This document shows positions 40,745 to 48,054 of a stretch of 64,000 nucleotides of DNA, piece by piece (position 1 is the stretch's first letter; each line of letters starts with the position of its first letter). The DNA is from Devosia sp. A16. Lineage in GTDB: Bacteria; Pseudomonadota; Alphaproteobacteria; Rhizobiales; Devosiaceae. Under the pieces are notes generated by a model. It made no database searches. It saw nothing but the letters and a program-made list of their open reading frames with translations, and was not told the origin of the DNA. Location of the stretch: NCBI RefSeq assembly GCF_001402915.1, contig NZ_CP012945.1, positions 62,001 through 126,000 of the forward strand. The letters run 5' to 3'. The translations under genes and the position numbers were made by a program.

Positions 40745-41727
40745 GCGACACCTCGCGACAGCGGCACGCCAAGCCCGGCATAGCTGATGGCCCGCGCCGG
40801 CGCCGCAGTCCTGAGACCAGCCCGCAGAGTGGCCGAGCGGGAACGCGGGTTACGGCCGAGTTCGGCGGGCGATGCCTTGAGCGCCTTGCCGGCCCGGGCC
40901 CAGCGCGGCGCCTCCTGCACTACCTGCGGCAGGTGGCGCGACTGCGTCGGAGCGCCTTTTTCGGGATCGAAGAAGCGCTTGACGATGCGATCCTCGAGCG
41001 AGTGAAAGGTGACGACCGCGAGCCGCCCGCCCTCGCCCAGCAGCCGCTCGCTGGCGAACAGCCCCTCGACCAACTGGTCGAACTCACCGTTCACCGCGAT
41101 GCGCAGGGCCTGGAAACTACGGGTCGCCGGATGCGCGTCGCCGGGTTTGCGGCCGATGGTTTTTTCGATAAGTCGCGCCAACTGCGTCGTGGTGGCGATC
41201 GGCGCCGTGGCGCGCGCCGCGACGACCGCGCTGGCGATGCGGCGCGACTTGCGCTCCTCGCCGAAGGCGAACAGCAGGTTGGCCAGGTCTGCCTCGTCGA
41301 GCGTGTTCACCAGGTCCGCCGCCGACTCGCCCGCCGAGGACATCCGCATGTCGAGCGGACCTTCCTGCATGAACGAGAAGCCGCGCTGCGCCTGGTCGAG
41401 CTGCATGGAGGAAACGCCGATATCGAGCACCACGCCGTCGACCGGACCGCCTGCGAGCTCATCCAGGTTGGAAAAGGTGCCGGGCACGAACTTGAAACGA
41501 CTCGGAAAATCGGCGGCGAGTCGCTCGGCATGCGGCATCACCGACGGGTCGCGGTCGAGCGCCACCACCGATGCCCCGGCCTCCAGCAGGGCGCGCGAAT
41601 AGCCCCCTGCCCCGAATGTGCCATCGAGGATGCGGGCGCCCTCGAGCGGGGCCAGCGCATCGAGCACCTCGGCCAGCAGCACCGGCACATGCGGCGCCTG
41701 GCCTTCGCTGCCCTTGGGCTCACTCAT
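40741..41727 (-). CDS. rsmH: 16S rRNA (cytosine-1402-N4) methyltransferase
   Basis: 328 residues. Landmarks are HVPVLLAEVLDAL, LDGTFGAGGYSRALLEAGA, DGVVLDIGVSSMQLDQAQRGFSF, GPLDMRMS and the C-terminal ATRSFQALRIAVNGE and LAVVTFHSLEDRIVKRFF. It methylates C1402 in the decoding centre. It is the first gene of the long minus-strand division cluster. No mraZ precedes it; 79 bases upstream the unrelated oxidoreductase ends. Confidence 0.97.
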   Translation of the reverse strand: MSEPKGSEGQAPHVPVLLAEVLDALAPLEGARILDGTFGAGGYSRALLEAGASVVALDRDPSVMPHAERLAADFPSRFKFVPGTFSNLDELAGGPVDGVVLDIGVSSMQLDQAQRGFSFMQEGPLDMRMSSAGESAADLVNTLDEADLANLLFAFGEERKSRRIASAVVAARATAPIATTTQLARLIEKTIGRKPGDAHPATRSFQALRIAVNGEFDQLVEGLFASERLLGEGGRLAVVTFHSLEDRIVKRFFDPEKGAPTQSRHLPQVVQEAPRWARAGKALKASPAELGRNPRSRSATLRAGLRTAAPARAISYAGLGVPLSRGVA

Positions 41728-41806
41728 TCCCGCTCGAACTCCACGCCGGCAGCGCCGGTACCCGAAATCACCCGGATGGGTATCGGCGCACTTTGAGGCG
41801 GGGAGG

Positions 41807-42784
41807 TTAAGGTTCCATTGAGGTTACGGACATGTTCACCACGATGGCCCCGACCTTGTGGCCGCTCTCCACCCGGGCATGCGCCGCTGCGATGTCGGCC
41901 AGCCGATATTCGCCCTCGACCACGATGCGCAGTTTGCCCGTCCGCACCCAGTCGAACAGCCGGATCAGGTCGGCCGCTTTATCGGCGGGCTTGCGCAGGC
42001 CGGTCGCCGCAAAGCGCGCGCGGCGGCCGGTCTTTCGTAGCATCGAGGTCGACAGTATCGGCGTCGGCGACAGATAGATGCCATCCGGCTTCAGCGCGTG
42101 GTGGCAGCGCGCAAAGCTCGATTTGCCGACGGTATCGAAGATCACGTCATATGCCGCATCGGCGGCTGTGAAGTCCTCGGCCGTATAGTCGATGACCCGA
42201 TCGGCGCCGAGCGATCGGACCAGCGCGAGATTGCCGGTGCTGGTGACGCCGGTCACCACGGCGCCCATGGCCCGCGCCAATTGCACCGCGGTGGAGCCGA
42301 TGCTGCCCGAGGCGCCATTGATCAGGACGTGCTGGCCCGGCTCAACCCGTCCGTGGTCGCGCAGGAACGGCAATGCGGTGAGCCCGCCGTCGCAGACGCC
42401 GGCCGCGGCGCCGAACGCAGCGGCCTCCGGCAGCTTGACGATGGCCCCGTGCTGGTCGACGGCAGCGAACTGGGCATGCGCGCCGAGCTCCGGCCCGGTG
42501 GAACCGGCGACTCGGTCGCCGACCGCAAAGCGGGTGACGCCGGCGCCGACGCGGACGACCGTCCCGGCGAAGGCGTCGCCGAGTATCGGCAGGCGCGGCT
42601 TGAACGGGCCGGAGAACAGCCGGGCAATCCACAGCTCGCCATTGCGGAACGCCACATCGGAGGGCGTCACCACACTGGCATGGATCTGCACCAGCACCTG
42701 TTCCGGTCCGGGCTCAGGCGCCGGCACCTCGCGGATGACCAGCACCTCGGGCGGACCGTAGCGGTCGACCAGCGCGGCGAGCAT
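41807..42784 (-). CDS. Zinc-independent NAD(P)H:quinone oxidoreductase-like protein
   Basis: 325 residues, medium-chain dehydrogenase/reductase family. The GroES-like half starts VDRYGPPEVLVIREVPAPEPGPEQVLVQIHASVV and the Rossmann motif is VLINGASGSIGSTAVQLARAMGAVVTGVTS. The structural and catalytic zinc cysteines of alcohol dehydrogenases are missing, which fits the quinone oxidoreductase branch. Substrate unknown. It starts at ATG 42784, overlapping the TGA of the XRE regulator by one base (TGATG), so it belongs to that operon. It stands where mraZ is often found. The upstream in-frame extension to 43054 overlaps the regulator and was rejected. Confidence 0.85.
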   Translation of the reverse strand: MLAALVDRYGPPEVLVIREVPAPEPGPEQVLVQIHASVVTPSDVAFRNGELWIARLFSGPFKPRLPILGDAFAGTVVRVGAGVTRFAVGDRVAGSTGPELGAHAQFAAVDQHGAIVKLPEAAAFGAAAGVCDGGLTALPFLRDHGRVEPGQHVLINGASGSIGSTAVQLARAMGAVVTGVTSTGNLALVRSLGADRVIDYTAEDFTAADAAYDVIFDTVGKSSFARCHHALKPDGIYLSPTPILSTSMLRKTGRRARFAATGLRKPADKAADLIRLFDWVRTGKLRIVVEGEYRLADIAAAHARVESGHKVGAIVVNMSVTSMEP

Positions 42785-43011
42785 CACACGCCCTCGCCGC
42801 GATACTGGAACACCTGTTCGAGCGGCACCCCGAAGGCGCGCGCCACCCGGAAGGCAACCTCCAGCGAGGGTGAATAACGCCCCTGCTCCATGGCGACGAT
42901 GGTCTGGCGGGTCACCCCCACCTTCTCGGCGAGCGCCGCCTGGGTCATCTCCCCGGCGTTGAAACGCAAAGTGCGGATGGTGTTGTCGATCCGCGCCTGT
43001 CCCTTGCCCAT
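42784..43011 (-). CDS. XRE-family helix-turn-helix regulator, 75 residues
   Basis: A minimal HTH protein: [59 protein letters not shown]. This is the YozG/YgzD-like group of small regulators that usually sit beside a membrane protein. It lies five bases after the membrane-protein gene and overlaps the oxidoreductase gene by one base. A palindrome at the operon promoter is a candidate autoregulatory operator. Confidence 0.9.
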   Translation of the reverse strand: MGKGQARIDNTIRTLRFNAGEMTQAALAEKVGVTRQTIVAMEQGRYSPSLEVAFRVARAFGVPLEQVFQYRGEGV

Positions 43012-43016
43012 GGCCG

Positions 43017-43442
43017 TCAGCCGATGCGGTAGTAGACGAGGCGCGAGGCGGCATCGACCACGCCGGCCAGCATCAGCCCGAAGAACAGGATGTAGGCGGC
43101 CTCGGCCGGATTGGCGCTGAAGGCTAGCGTGAGCAGGCAGCCGATGCCGGCGATCGACGCGACGACATAACCGTTGCGCATGGCGCGCAGGCCCACCAGC
43201 TTGTCGCGTTCGTCCGCCTTCTCATCCCTGAACTCCGCGCGCCGCGCGATCGAGACCAGGATCGACATGGTGATCATCGCTGCGATGGTGAACAGCACCC
43301 CGAAGAGTATAGCCCAGAGCAGCCGGCCGGCCGCTGCCTCGACGGTTACCGGCGGGTTGGTCAATGCCTCGAAGAGCACCCAGGCTCCGATCACCAGCGC
43401 CGCGATGATGTTCACCACCGCTTCCCATTCCTTGTAGCTCAT
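43017..43442 (-). CDS. Four-helix membrane protein beside an XRE regulator
   Basis: 141 residues with four hydrophobic segments (about 7-26, 39-62, 94-112, 116-135). A cytoplasmic loop [27 protein letters not shown] sits between helices two and three. This DERD-type loop is typical of small membrane proteins paired with a short XRE regulator (DUF2178-like). Function unknown. It is the first gene of the three-gene operon, with a sigma-70-like promoter about 35 bases upstream. Confidence 0.75.
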   Translation of the reverse strand: MSYKEWEAVVNIIAALVIGAWVLFEALTNPPVTVEAAAGRLLWAILFGVLFTIAAMITMSILVSIARRAEFRDEKADERDKLVGLRAMRNGYVVASIAGIGCLLTLAFSANPAEAAYILFFGLMLAGVVDAASRLVYYRIG

Positions 43443-43474
43443 CCTGGCCTCCCATGCTCTGGCTTGATGAGAGG

Positions 43475-43503
43475 CGTGTAAGATGAAGCGGACACGGTGT
43501 CAA
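43475..43503 (-). promoter_or_regulatory. Sigma-70-like promoter with overlapping palindrome
   Basis: On the minus strand: -35 TTGACA (43498-43503), 17-base spacer, -10 TACACG (43475-43480), 33 bases before the membrane-protein ATG. The palindrome GACAC-G-GTGTC (43491-43501) overlaps the -35 box and could be the operator of the XRE regulator in this operon. The promoter elements are seen; the regulator link is a guess. Confidence 0.5.
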
Positions 43504-43589
43504 GTTTTTCATACATGACGTCCGGAATATGGGACCTTCATGGAAACCTGCTGCCTCGATGGGATGCGCCAGCTGCTCCCCAAACTCGG

Positions 43590-43669
43590 TGTCATCCCAG
43601 CGAAAGCTGGGACCCAACCATCAGCTGGCACGGGGGGTGAGTTGGGTCCCTGCCTTCGCAGGGATGACA
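43590..43669. repeat. Intergenic inverted repeat, family C
   Basis: Arms of about 28 bases run from tgtcatcccagcgaaagc (43590) to gcagggatgaca (43669), with a few mismatches. The same arm sequence occurs at 49430-49508. The rest of the 43443-43780 gap holds the operon promoter and no gene that I can support. Confidence 0.8.
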
Positions 43670-43780
43670 GCCGGTGGAGGAGGCTAGACCGTGACCGGCA
43701 AAGTACCCGATCGATCACGCCAGGCGGTGCCTAGCTCGCCCTATGTCGGCGCATGCGCTGCAGTTGAAGAGAGAAATGCC

Positions 43781-44158
43781 AGTTGACCTATAAGCCGGGT
43801 TCTGTAGGGCCGGCGCCTCACGGCGCTGACGTGGTGACCATTCATCTTTGACCGGCATTGCTGCCGGCCTCATGCAACCAACCCGGATGACAGGCCTCGA
43901 AAACCGGCTGGGGCGAACCCCGCGTCATCCCTATTTGGTCTTGCTCCCGGTGGGGTTTGCCGTGCCGTCCCTGTTGCCAGGTCCGCGGTGCGCTCTTACC
44001 GCACCCTTTCATCCTTACCGCGCGCGAACGCGAGGCGGTTTGCTTTCTGTGGCACTTTCCCTGGGGTCGCCCCCGGCGGCCGTTAGCCGTCACCGTATTT
44101 CGATGGAGCCCGGACTTTCCTCTCCCACGGAAACAGGAGCGGCCACCCGGTCAACTGG
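43781..44158 (-). ncRNA. rnpB: RNase P RNA, bacterial type A
   Basis: Read on the minus strand, the conserved 5' core is GAGGAAAGTCCGGGCTCC (near 44120) and the conserved 3' core is ACAGAACCCGGCTTA (near 43795). The two ends pair to form helix P1: CCAGTTGACC at the 5' end with GGTCAACT at the 3' end. In between are CCACAGAAAGCAAACCGCC and GGTAAGGATGAAAGGGTGCGGTAAGAGCGCACC, as in alphaproteobacterial RNase P RNA. It is the catalytic subunit that matures tRNA 5' ends. Ends are set from P1 and may be off by a few bases. Open frames within it are spurious. Confidence 0.95.
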
Positions 44159-44165
44159 CGAGGCG

Positions 44166-44195
44166 CATATGGGGTGCGGGACGAGGTCCAGTCAA
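44166..44195 (-). promoter_or_regulatory. Promoter of the RNase P RNA gene
   Basis: On the minus strand: -35 TTGACT (44190-44195) and -10 CATATG (44166-44171) with an 18-base spacer. The -10 box ends about eight bases before the predicted RNA 5' end. Confidence 0.6.
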
Positions 44196-44218
44196 GCGCA
44201 CAGTCGGGTTGCGCGCCG

Positions 44219-44917
44219 TCAGGCGGCGCGCTTCATGATCTGGCTATAGGCGTTGTTGATCGCCGCCATGCGGGCGGTCGCCACGTCGATCAGTTCCTCA
44301 GGCACGCCCTTGGCGATCAACCGGTCCGGATGATGCTCGGCGACCAGCAGCCGGTAGACGCGCTTCACCTCATCGGGCTCGGCGCTCGGTGCGAGGCCGA
44401 GCACCATATAGGGGTCGGCGCCACGATCGAACAGCACATGCTGCGAGGTCAACTGTTCGAAGCGCGCATCGTCGAAACCGAAGATGTCGCTGACGTTCTT
44501 CAGGTAATCGAGCTCGGCCTCGTGGATCATTCCGTCGGCCGAGGCGATGAAAAACAGGCTGTCGAGCACATGCTCCAGCGTCTCCGGGCTGTCGATGAAG
44601 AAGCGGCGCACCTTTCTGGCATAGGCCTCGTAGCCAGCTACATCCTGCTGAGCCAGCTTGAACAGCTTGTCGACCTGCTCCTCGATGCCCGGCGGAATCT
44701 CCACCGTGCGCTGGAACGCCCGCAGTTCCGAGGCGGTGACGACGCCGTCAGACACCGCCATCTTGGCCGACAGCGCGATCAGCGCCAGCGTGAACGCGGC
44801 ATCGCGGCCGCCCGGCAGCCAGGTATCGGGATCGAGCGCGTTGATGATCGAACCGACCAGCCCCGTACGCTCCGAGGCCGATCCGATAAAGGCGCTAAGG
44901 CGTTGCCAGACCGACAT
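44219..44917 (-). CDS. TerB/DnaJ-domain protein (DjlA-like)
   Basis: 232 residues from ATG 44917 (MSVWQRLSAF). A TerB-like helical domain (about 40-150: ALIALSAKMAVSDGVVTASELRAF, FFIASADGMIHEAELDYLKNV) is followed by a C-terminal J domain (about 165-232) with the HPD motif in LLVAEHHPDRLI. Unlike E. coli DjlA there is no clear N-terminal membrane helix. It is probably a co-chaperone recruiting DnaK. It lies between a hypothetical gene and rnpB, all on the minus strand. The frame extends upstream to 45286, but that part lacks domain features. Confidence 0.9.
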   Translation of the reverse strand: MSVWQRLSAFIGSASERTGLVGSIINALDPDTWLPGGRDAAFTLALIALSAKMAVSDGVVTASELRAFQRTVEIPPGIEEQVDKLFKLAQQDVAGYEAYARKVRRFFIDSPETLEHVLDSLFFIASADGMIHEAELDYLKNVSDIFGFDDARFEQLTSQHVLFDRGADPYMVLGLAPSAEPDEVKRVYRLLVAEHHPDRLIAKGVPEELIDVATARMAAINNAYSQIMKRAA

Positions 44918-45103
44918 GTGGCTCTCCGATCTGGGCGCACAATAGCCGCCGAACGGGAATTTGATAGCCAGAAGACATGCGGCGGATTGCATCGTCGGCC
45001 CCTTCACGCATTCCGCCGCGACGAGGCGGCGAAACGCTTCCAGTCTTGATTTTCGGCGCTCGGAAAGATCTCTGGCCTTTCCAGCAGCGCTCTGATGACG
45101 TTT

Positions 45104-45124
45104 CGGCCGCCCGGCGGGCGGCCG
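45104..45124 (-). terminator. GC hairpin after the anchored Pro/Thr-rich protein gene
   Basis: Arms CGGCCGCCC/GGGCGGCCG with a three-base loop, five bases past the stop of the minus-strand gene. No T-run follows, so function as an intrinsic terminator is uncertain. Confidence 0.4.
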
Positions 45125-45129
45125 CAAGA

Positions 45130-45882
45130 TCAGAACAGGAAGAAATCTTCCTCGGCCACCGGCCGCTTCTTCCTGTTCGGTCCCTCGTCGAGGAAGAACC
45201 CATCCGGATCGTAGCTGTCTTCGGCGGAGGTTTCCGACAGCAGGCCTTTGCGCTCCAGGTAGTCGGCCAGCGAACCGGAATCCCATTCCTCGAGCTGGTC
45301 GCCGGTAACGACATTGCCATCGCTGAGAGGAAACGGCTCGACGGGAGTGTTGCCGGCCGGCTTGATCTTCTTCTCGTCGACGATCAGCGGTTTTTCGGCG
45401 GCCGGCAGCGATGCCACGGCCGTGGCCTTGGGCCGCGCATCGCGCGGCAGCGGCACCGGCGGTGTCTCGGTCGGGGCGAGGGTCGCCACTTCGGTCGGCG
45501 CCTTGATCGGGGTGGTCGGCGAGATCGGCTTCAGTTTCACCGGCGCGGCAGGCTTGTCCGTCGTCGATGCGCTGGGCTTGGTCGGCGCGGCGCTGTCGCC
45601 GTCGGAAATATAGGAGGGCAGCTTCTTGCCCTTCGACAGCAGCTTGTCGACCGGATCCTCGCTGGTGGTGGCGCTCGCCGTCTGGATGGGGTCGGTCGCG
45701 GCAGGCGTCGCCGCGGCCGGAACCTTCAACAGGGGCTTGCCTGCGCCGGCATCGGACGTCGTTACGCTATTGGCTGTACCGCTGGTCTGGTTGCCGACGA
45801 CCATGTTCGCGGCGGGCACCGCGAGAATGACGACCAGACCGGCCCAAGCCAATCCGCCCTTCACCTTGCCATCGAGTTTCAT
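45130..45882 (-). CDS. Membrane-anchored Pro/Thr-rich protein of unknown function
   Basis: 250 residues from ATG 45882 (MKLDGKVKGG), preceded by GAAGGA. One membrane segment (about 10-28, LAWAGLVVILAVPAANMVVG) anchors a largely disordered region rich in Pro, Thr, Ala and Ser (about 40-180). The acidic C-terminal part has EEWDSGSLADYLERKGLL and ends RKKRPVAEEDFFLF. I do not recognise the family. The layout suggests a periplasmic tether or scaffold. It is monocistronic; 147 bases separate its start from metF. Confidence 0.7.
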   Translation of the reverse strand: MKLDGKVKGGLAWAGLVVILAVPAANMVVGNQTSGTANSVTTSDAGAGKPLLKVPAAATPAATDPIQTASATTSEDPVDKLLSKGKKLPSYISDGDSAAPTKPSASTTDKPAAPVKLKPISPTTPIKAPTEVATLAPTETPPVPLPRDARPKATAVASLPAAEKPLIVDEKKIKPAGNTPVEPFPLSDGNVVTGDQLEEWDSGSLADYLERKGLLSETSAEDSYDPDGFFLDEGPNRKKRPVAEEDFFLF

Positions 45883-46032
45883 GGGCTGCTGTCCTTCAAC
45901 TTGCCCCCGTCCCCATCGCCCGACGGAAGCCAATTAACGTGGCCATTTTGTGGATGGCCGGGGCACTGCCCCACCTTGGACCGTGCCCGAGGTCACCTGA
46001 ACGGACGCTGAACAGCCTGCCGCGACTTCCCC

Positions 46033-46932
46033 TCAGTCAGGCCGTGCTCCGAGCAACCGCGCCAGTGCCAGCACCAGGTTCGAGCGGTTCAGCGTATAGA
46101 AGTGGAACTCGGTAATCCCATTGTCGACCAGTTCCAAGACCTGTTCGGCGGCGACCGCCGATGCAACCAGCGCATGGGTCTCGGGATCCTCTTCCAGCCC
46201 CTCGAACCGCTCGGCCACCCAGCCGGGAATCGAAGCGCCGCAGCGCGCCGCAAAGCCGGAAATCTGCTTGAACGAATGGATCGGCTGGATCCCGGGGACG
46301 ATCGGCGCCGTAATCCCCGCCGCCCGCGCCCGCTCGACGAAACGGAAATAGTCGTCGTTGTCGAAGAACATCTGCGTAATGGCACGCGTCGCTCCGGCAT
46401 CGAGCTTGCGCTTCAGGTTGTCGATATCGGCATCCCAACTCGGGCTTTGGGGGTGCTTTTCCGGATAGGCTGCGACCGAAATGTCGAACTCGCCGATGCG
46501 GCGGATCCCGGCGACCAGGTCCGCGGCATTCCGGTAGCCTTCCGGGTGCGGGGTGAACGGCTTGCCGATGCCCTCGGCCGGGTCGCCGCGCAGCGCCACG
46601 ATGCGGCTGATCCCCGCATCCTTGTAGCCTCGCACCACCGCATCGACCTCGTCGCGCGTGGCGCCGACGCAGGTGAGATGCGCCGCGGCATCGACGCCGG
46701 TCTCCGCCTTCACCCGGCTCACCATCCTGAGCGTGCGTTCGCGCGTCGATCCGCCGGCGCCATAGGTCACCGAGACGAAACGCGGATTGAGCGGCGCCAG
46801 CTTGTGGATCGATTCCCAGAACCGCTCCTCCATGACGTCGGTCTTGGGCGGAAAGAACTCGAACGAGACCTGGAATTTCGGCCGCTCGTCCGGGCGCATG
46901 CGGCTCGGGCGGTCGGTGTAGTCAGTACTCAT
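46033..46932 (-). CDS. metF: Methylenetetrahydrofolate reductase
   Basis: 299 residues, FAD-dependent TIM barrel. Landmarks: VSFEFFPPKTDVMEERFWESI, FVSVTYGAGGSTRERT, HLTCVGATRDEVD, IVALRGDPAEG, ITQMFFDNDDYFRFVERAR and VPGIQPIHSFKQI. It makes 5-methyl-THF for methionine synthesis. The ATG at 46932 overlaps the stop of the ArsR-methyltransferase gene by four bases (ATGA), so both are made from one transcript that can be controlled by the palindrome at 47905. Confidence 0.95.
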   Translation of the reverse strand: MSTDYTDRPSRMRPDERPKFQVSFEFFPPKTDVMEERFWESIHKLAPLNPRFVSVTYGAGGSTRERTLRMVSRVKAETGVDAAAHLTCVGATRDEVDAVVRGYKDAGISRIVALRGDPAEGIGKPFTPHPEGYRNAADLVAGIRRIGEFDISVAAYPEKHPQSPSWDADIDNLKRKLDAGATRAITQMFFDNDDYFRFVERARAAGITAPIVPGIQPIHSFKQISGFAARCGASIPGWVAERFEGLEEDPETHALVASAVAAEQVLELVDNGITEFHFYTLNRSNLVLALARLLGARPD

Positions 46933-47891
46933 GTCGCGTTGTCCGTCTCGTCGGTGAGCCGCCAGAGGCACACGGTGAGCCCCTCGGTCGGATTACTGGG
47001 TGGAAAGGATTTGAGTTCGCTGACCTCGAGGCCGGCGGCGCGCGCCCAGCCGGCCATCTGCGCCTCGCTGAGGCCGAGGCGACGGTGGGCATGGTGCGAG
47101 CGCAGGAACTCGAGGCCATGCGGCGCAAAGTCGACGATCAGCATCTCGCCGCCGGGCTTCAGCGCCCGGCGCGCCTGCGCCAGCACCCGGCCGGGATCGT
47201 CGAAATAGTGCAGCACCTGGTGGATCACGATCACGTCGGCCCGGCCGGCACCGGCATCGAGATCGGCGATATCGCCGAGCCGCACCTGCGCATGGCCGAT
47301 CGAACAGGCCGCCAGCTTGGCCCGCGCTACCGCGATCATCTCGCGGCTCGCATCGATGCCGATGCCGCGGCGATAGTGTCCCGCAAGCAATTCGAGCATG
47401 CGGCCGGTGCCGGTGCCCAGGTCGATCAGCGTATCGACCACCCTGCCCTGCATCGCCTCGACGATCGCGGCCTCCACTGCCTCCTCGGGCACGTGCAGCG
47501 AGCGCAGCAGGTCCCAGCTGTCGGCCACGGTCGCGAAATACGCGGCCGCCTGTTCGGCCTGGTTGAGCCGCACCGTGGCGAGCCGCTGCCGGTCGCGCAC
47601 CCGGTCGGCGTCGTCGGGCGACAGCCGGCCGATCAGCCAGCGCGCCAGATCGCCTCCGGCGCCGTCCGGCGCCAGTCCGTAATAGGCCCACGCGCCTTCC
47701 GCATTGCGGGTGATCAGCCCCGCATCGGCCAGCAGCTTCAGGTGCCGCGACACCCGCGGCTGGCTCTGCCCGAGAATCTCGGTGAGGTCCTTGACCGACT
47801 GCTCGCCGTCGGCCAGCAATGCGAGCAGCCGCAGCCGGGTCGTTTCCCCCGCCGCGCGCAGCACCCCCACCAGATCCGCCGTGTCGTTCAT
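46929..47891 (-). CDS. ArsR-family regulator fused to a SAM-binding methyltransferase domain (SahR-like)
   Basis: 320 residues. An ArsR winged helix (about 5-75: TTRLRLLALLADGEQSVKDLTEILGQSQPRVSRHLKLLADAGLI) is followed by a class I methyltransferase fold (about 140-270) with motif I LIDLGTGTGRMLELLAG (Asp157) and LKPGGEMLIVDFAPH. This is the architecture of SahR, an ArsR-type repressor of S-adenosylmethionine-cycle genes that senses S-adenosylhomocysteine. Overlap with metF supports that role. The protein lacks the metal-site cysteines of arsenic sensors. A perfect palindrome lies just upstream, so it is probably autoregulated. Effector specificity is inferred. Confidence 0.85.
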   Translation of the reverse strand: MNDTADLVGVLRAAGETTRLRLLALLADGEQSVKDLTEILGQSQPRVSRHLKLLADAGLITRNAEGAWAYYGLAPDGAGGDLARWLIGRLSPDDADRVRDRQRLATVRLNQAEQAAAYFATVADSWDLLRSLHVPEEAVEAAIVEAMQGRVVDTLIDLGTGTGRMLELLAGHYRRGIGIDASREMIAVARAKLAACSIGHAQVRLGDIADLDAGAGRADVIVIHQVLHYFDDPGRVLAQARRALKPGGEMLIVDFAPHGLEFLRSHHAHRRLGLSEAQMAGWARAAGLEVSELKSFPPSNPTEGLTVCLWRLTDETDNAT

Positions 47892-47904
47892 CGAGCCTCA
47901 CGAG

Positions 47905-47924
47905 ATATAAAGATATCTTTATAT
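47905..47924. promoter_or_regulatory. 20-base perfect palindrome, candidate SahR operator
   Basis: ATATAAAGATATCTTTATAT is a perfect inverted repeat and strikingly AT-rich in this GC-rich DNA. It lies 13 bases before the ATG of the ArsR-methyltransferase gene. ArsR-type regulators bind such palindromes. Occupied, it would block transcription of the regulator-metF pair. Confidence 0.75.
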
Positions 47925-48006
47925 GTGTTGCGCGACTTGGTCCAGAGGAACGTGCGGCAGCGGTCGCCACGGGCAAGGCCCATCTCCACAGAGATCCGCC
48001 TCGACG

Positions 48007-48035
48007 AAAAACGGCGGCCCTTGCGGACCGCCGTT
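48007..48035 (-). terminator. Rho-independent terminator after the DUF2336 gene
   Basis: Arms AACGGCGG/CCGCCGTT (48010-48017 and 48028-48035) on the minus strand, followed by a run of five T. It is 19 bases past the stop and isolates this gene from the SahR-like/metF operon. Confidence 0.85.
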
Positions 48036-48054
48036 GAAGTTGGACAGGCTTGGC

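Noticed and set aside
43848-44249. Open frames inside the RNase P RNA gene
   Set aside because: The conserved cores and P1 helix of RNase P RNA account for the sequence.
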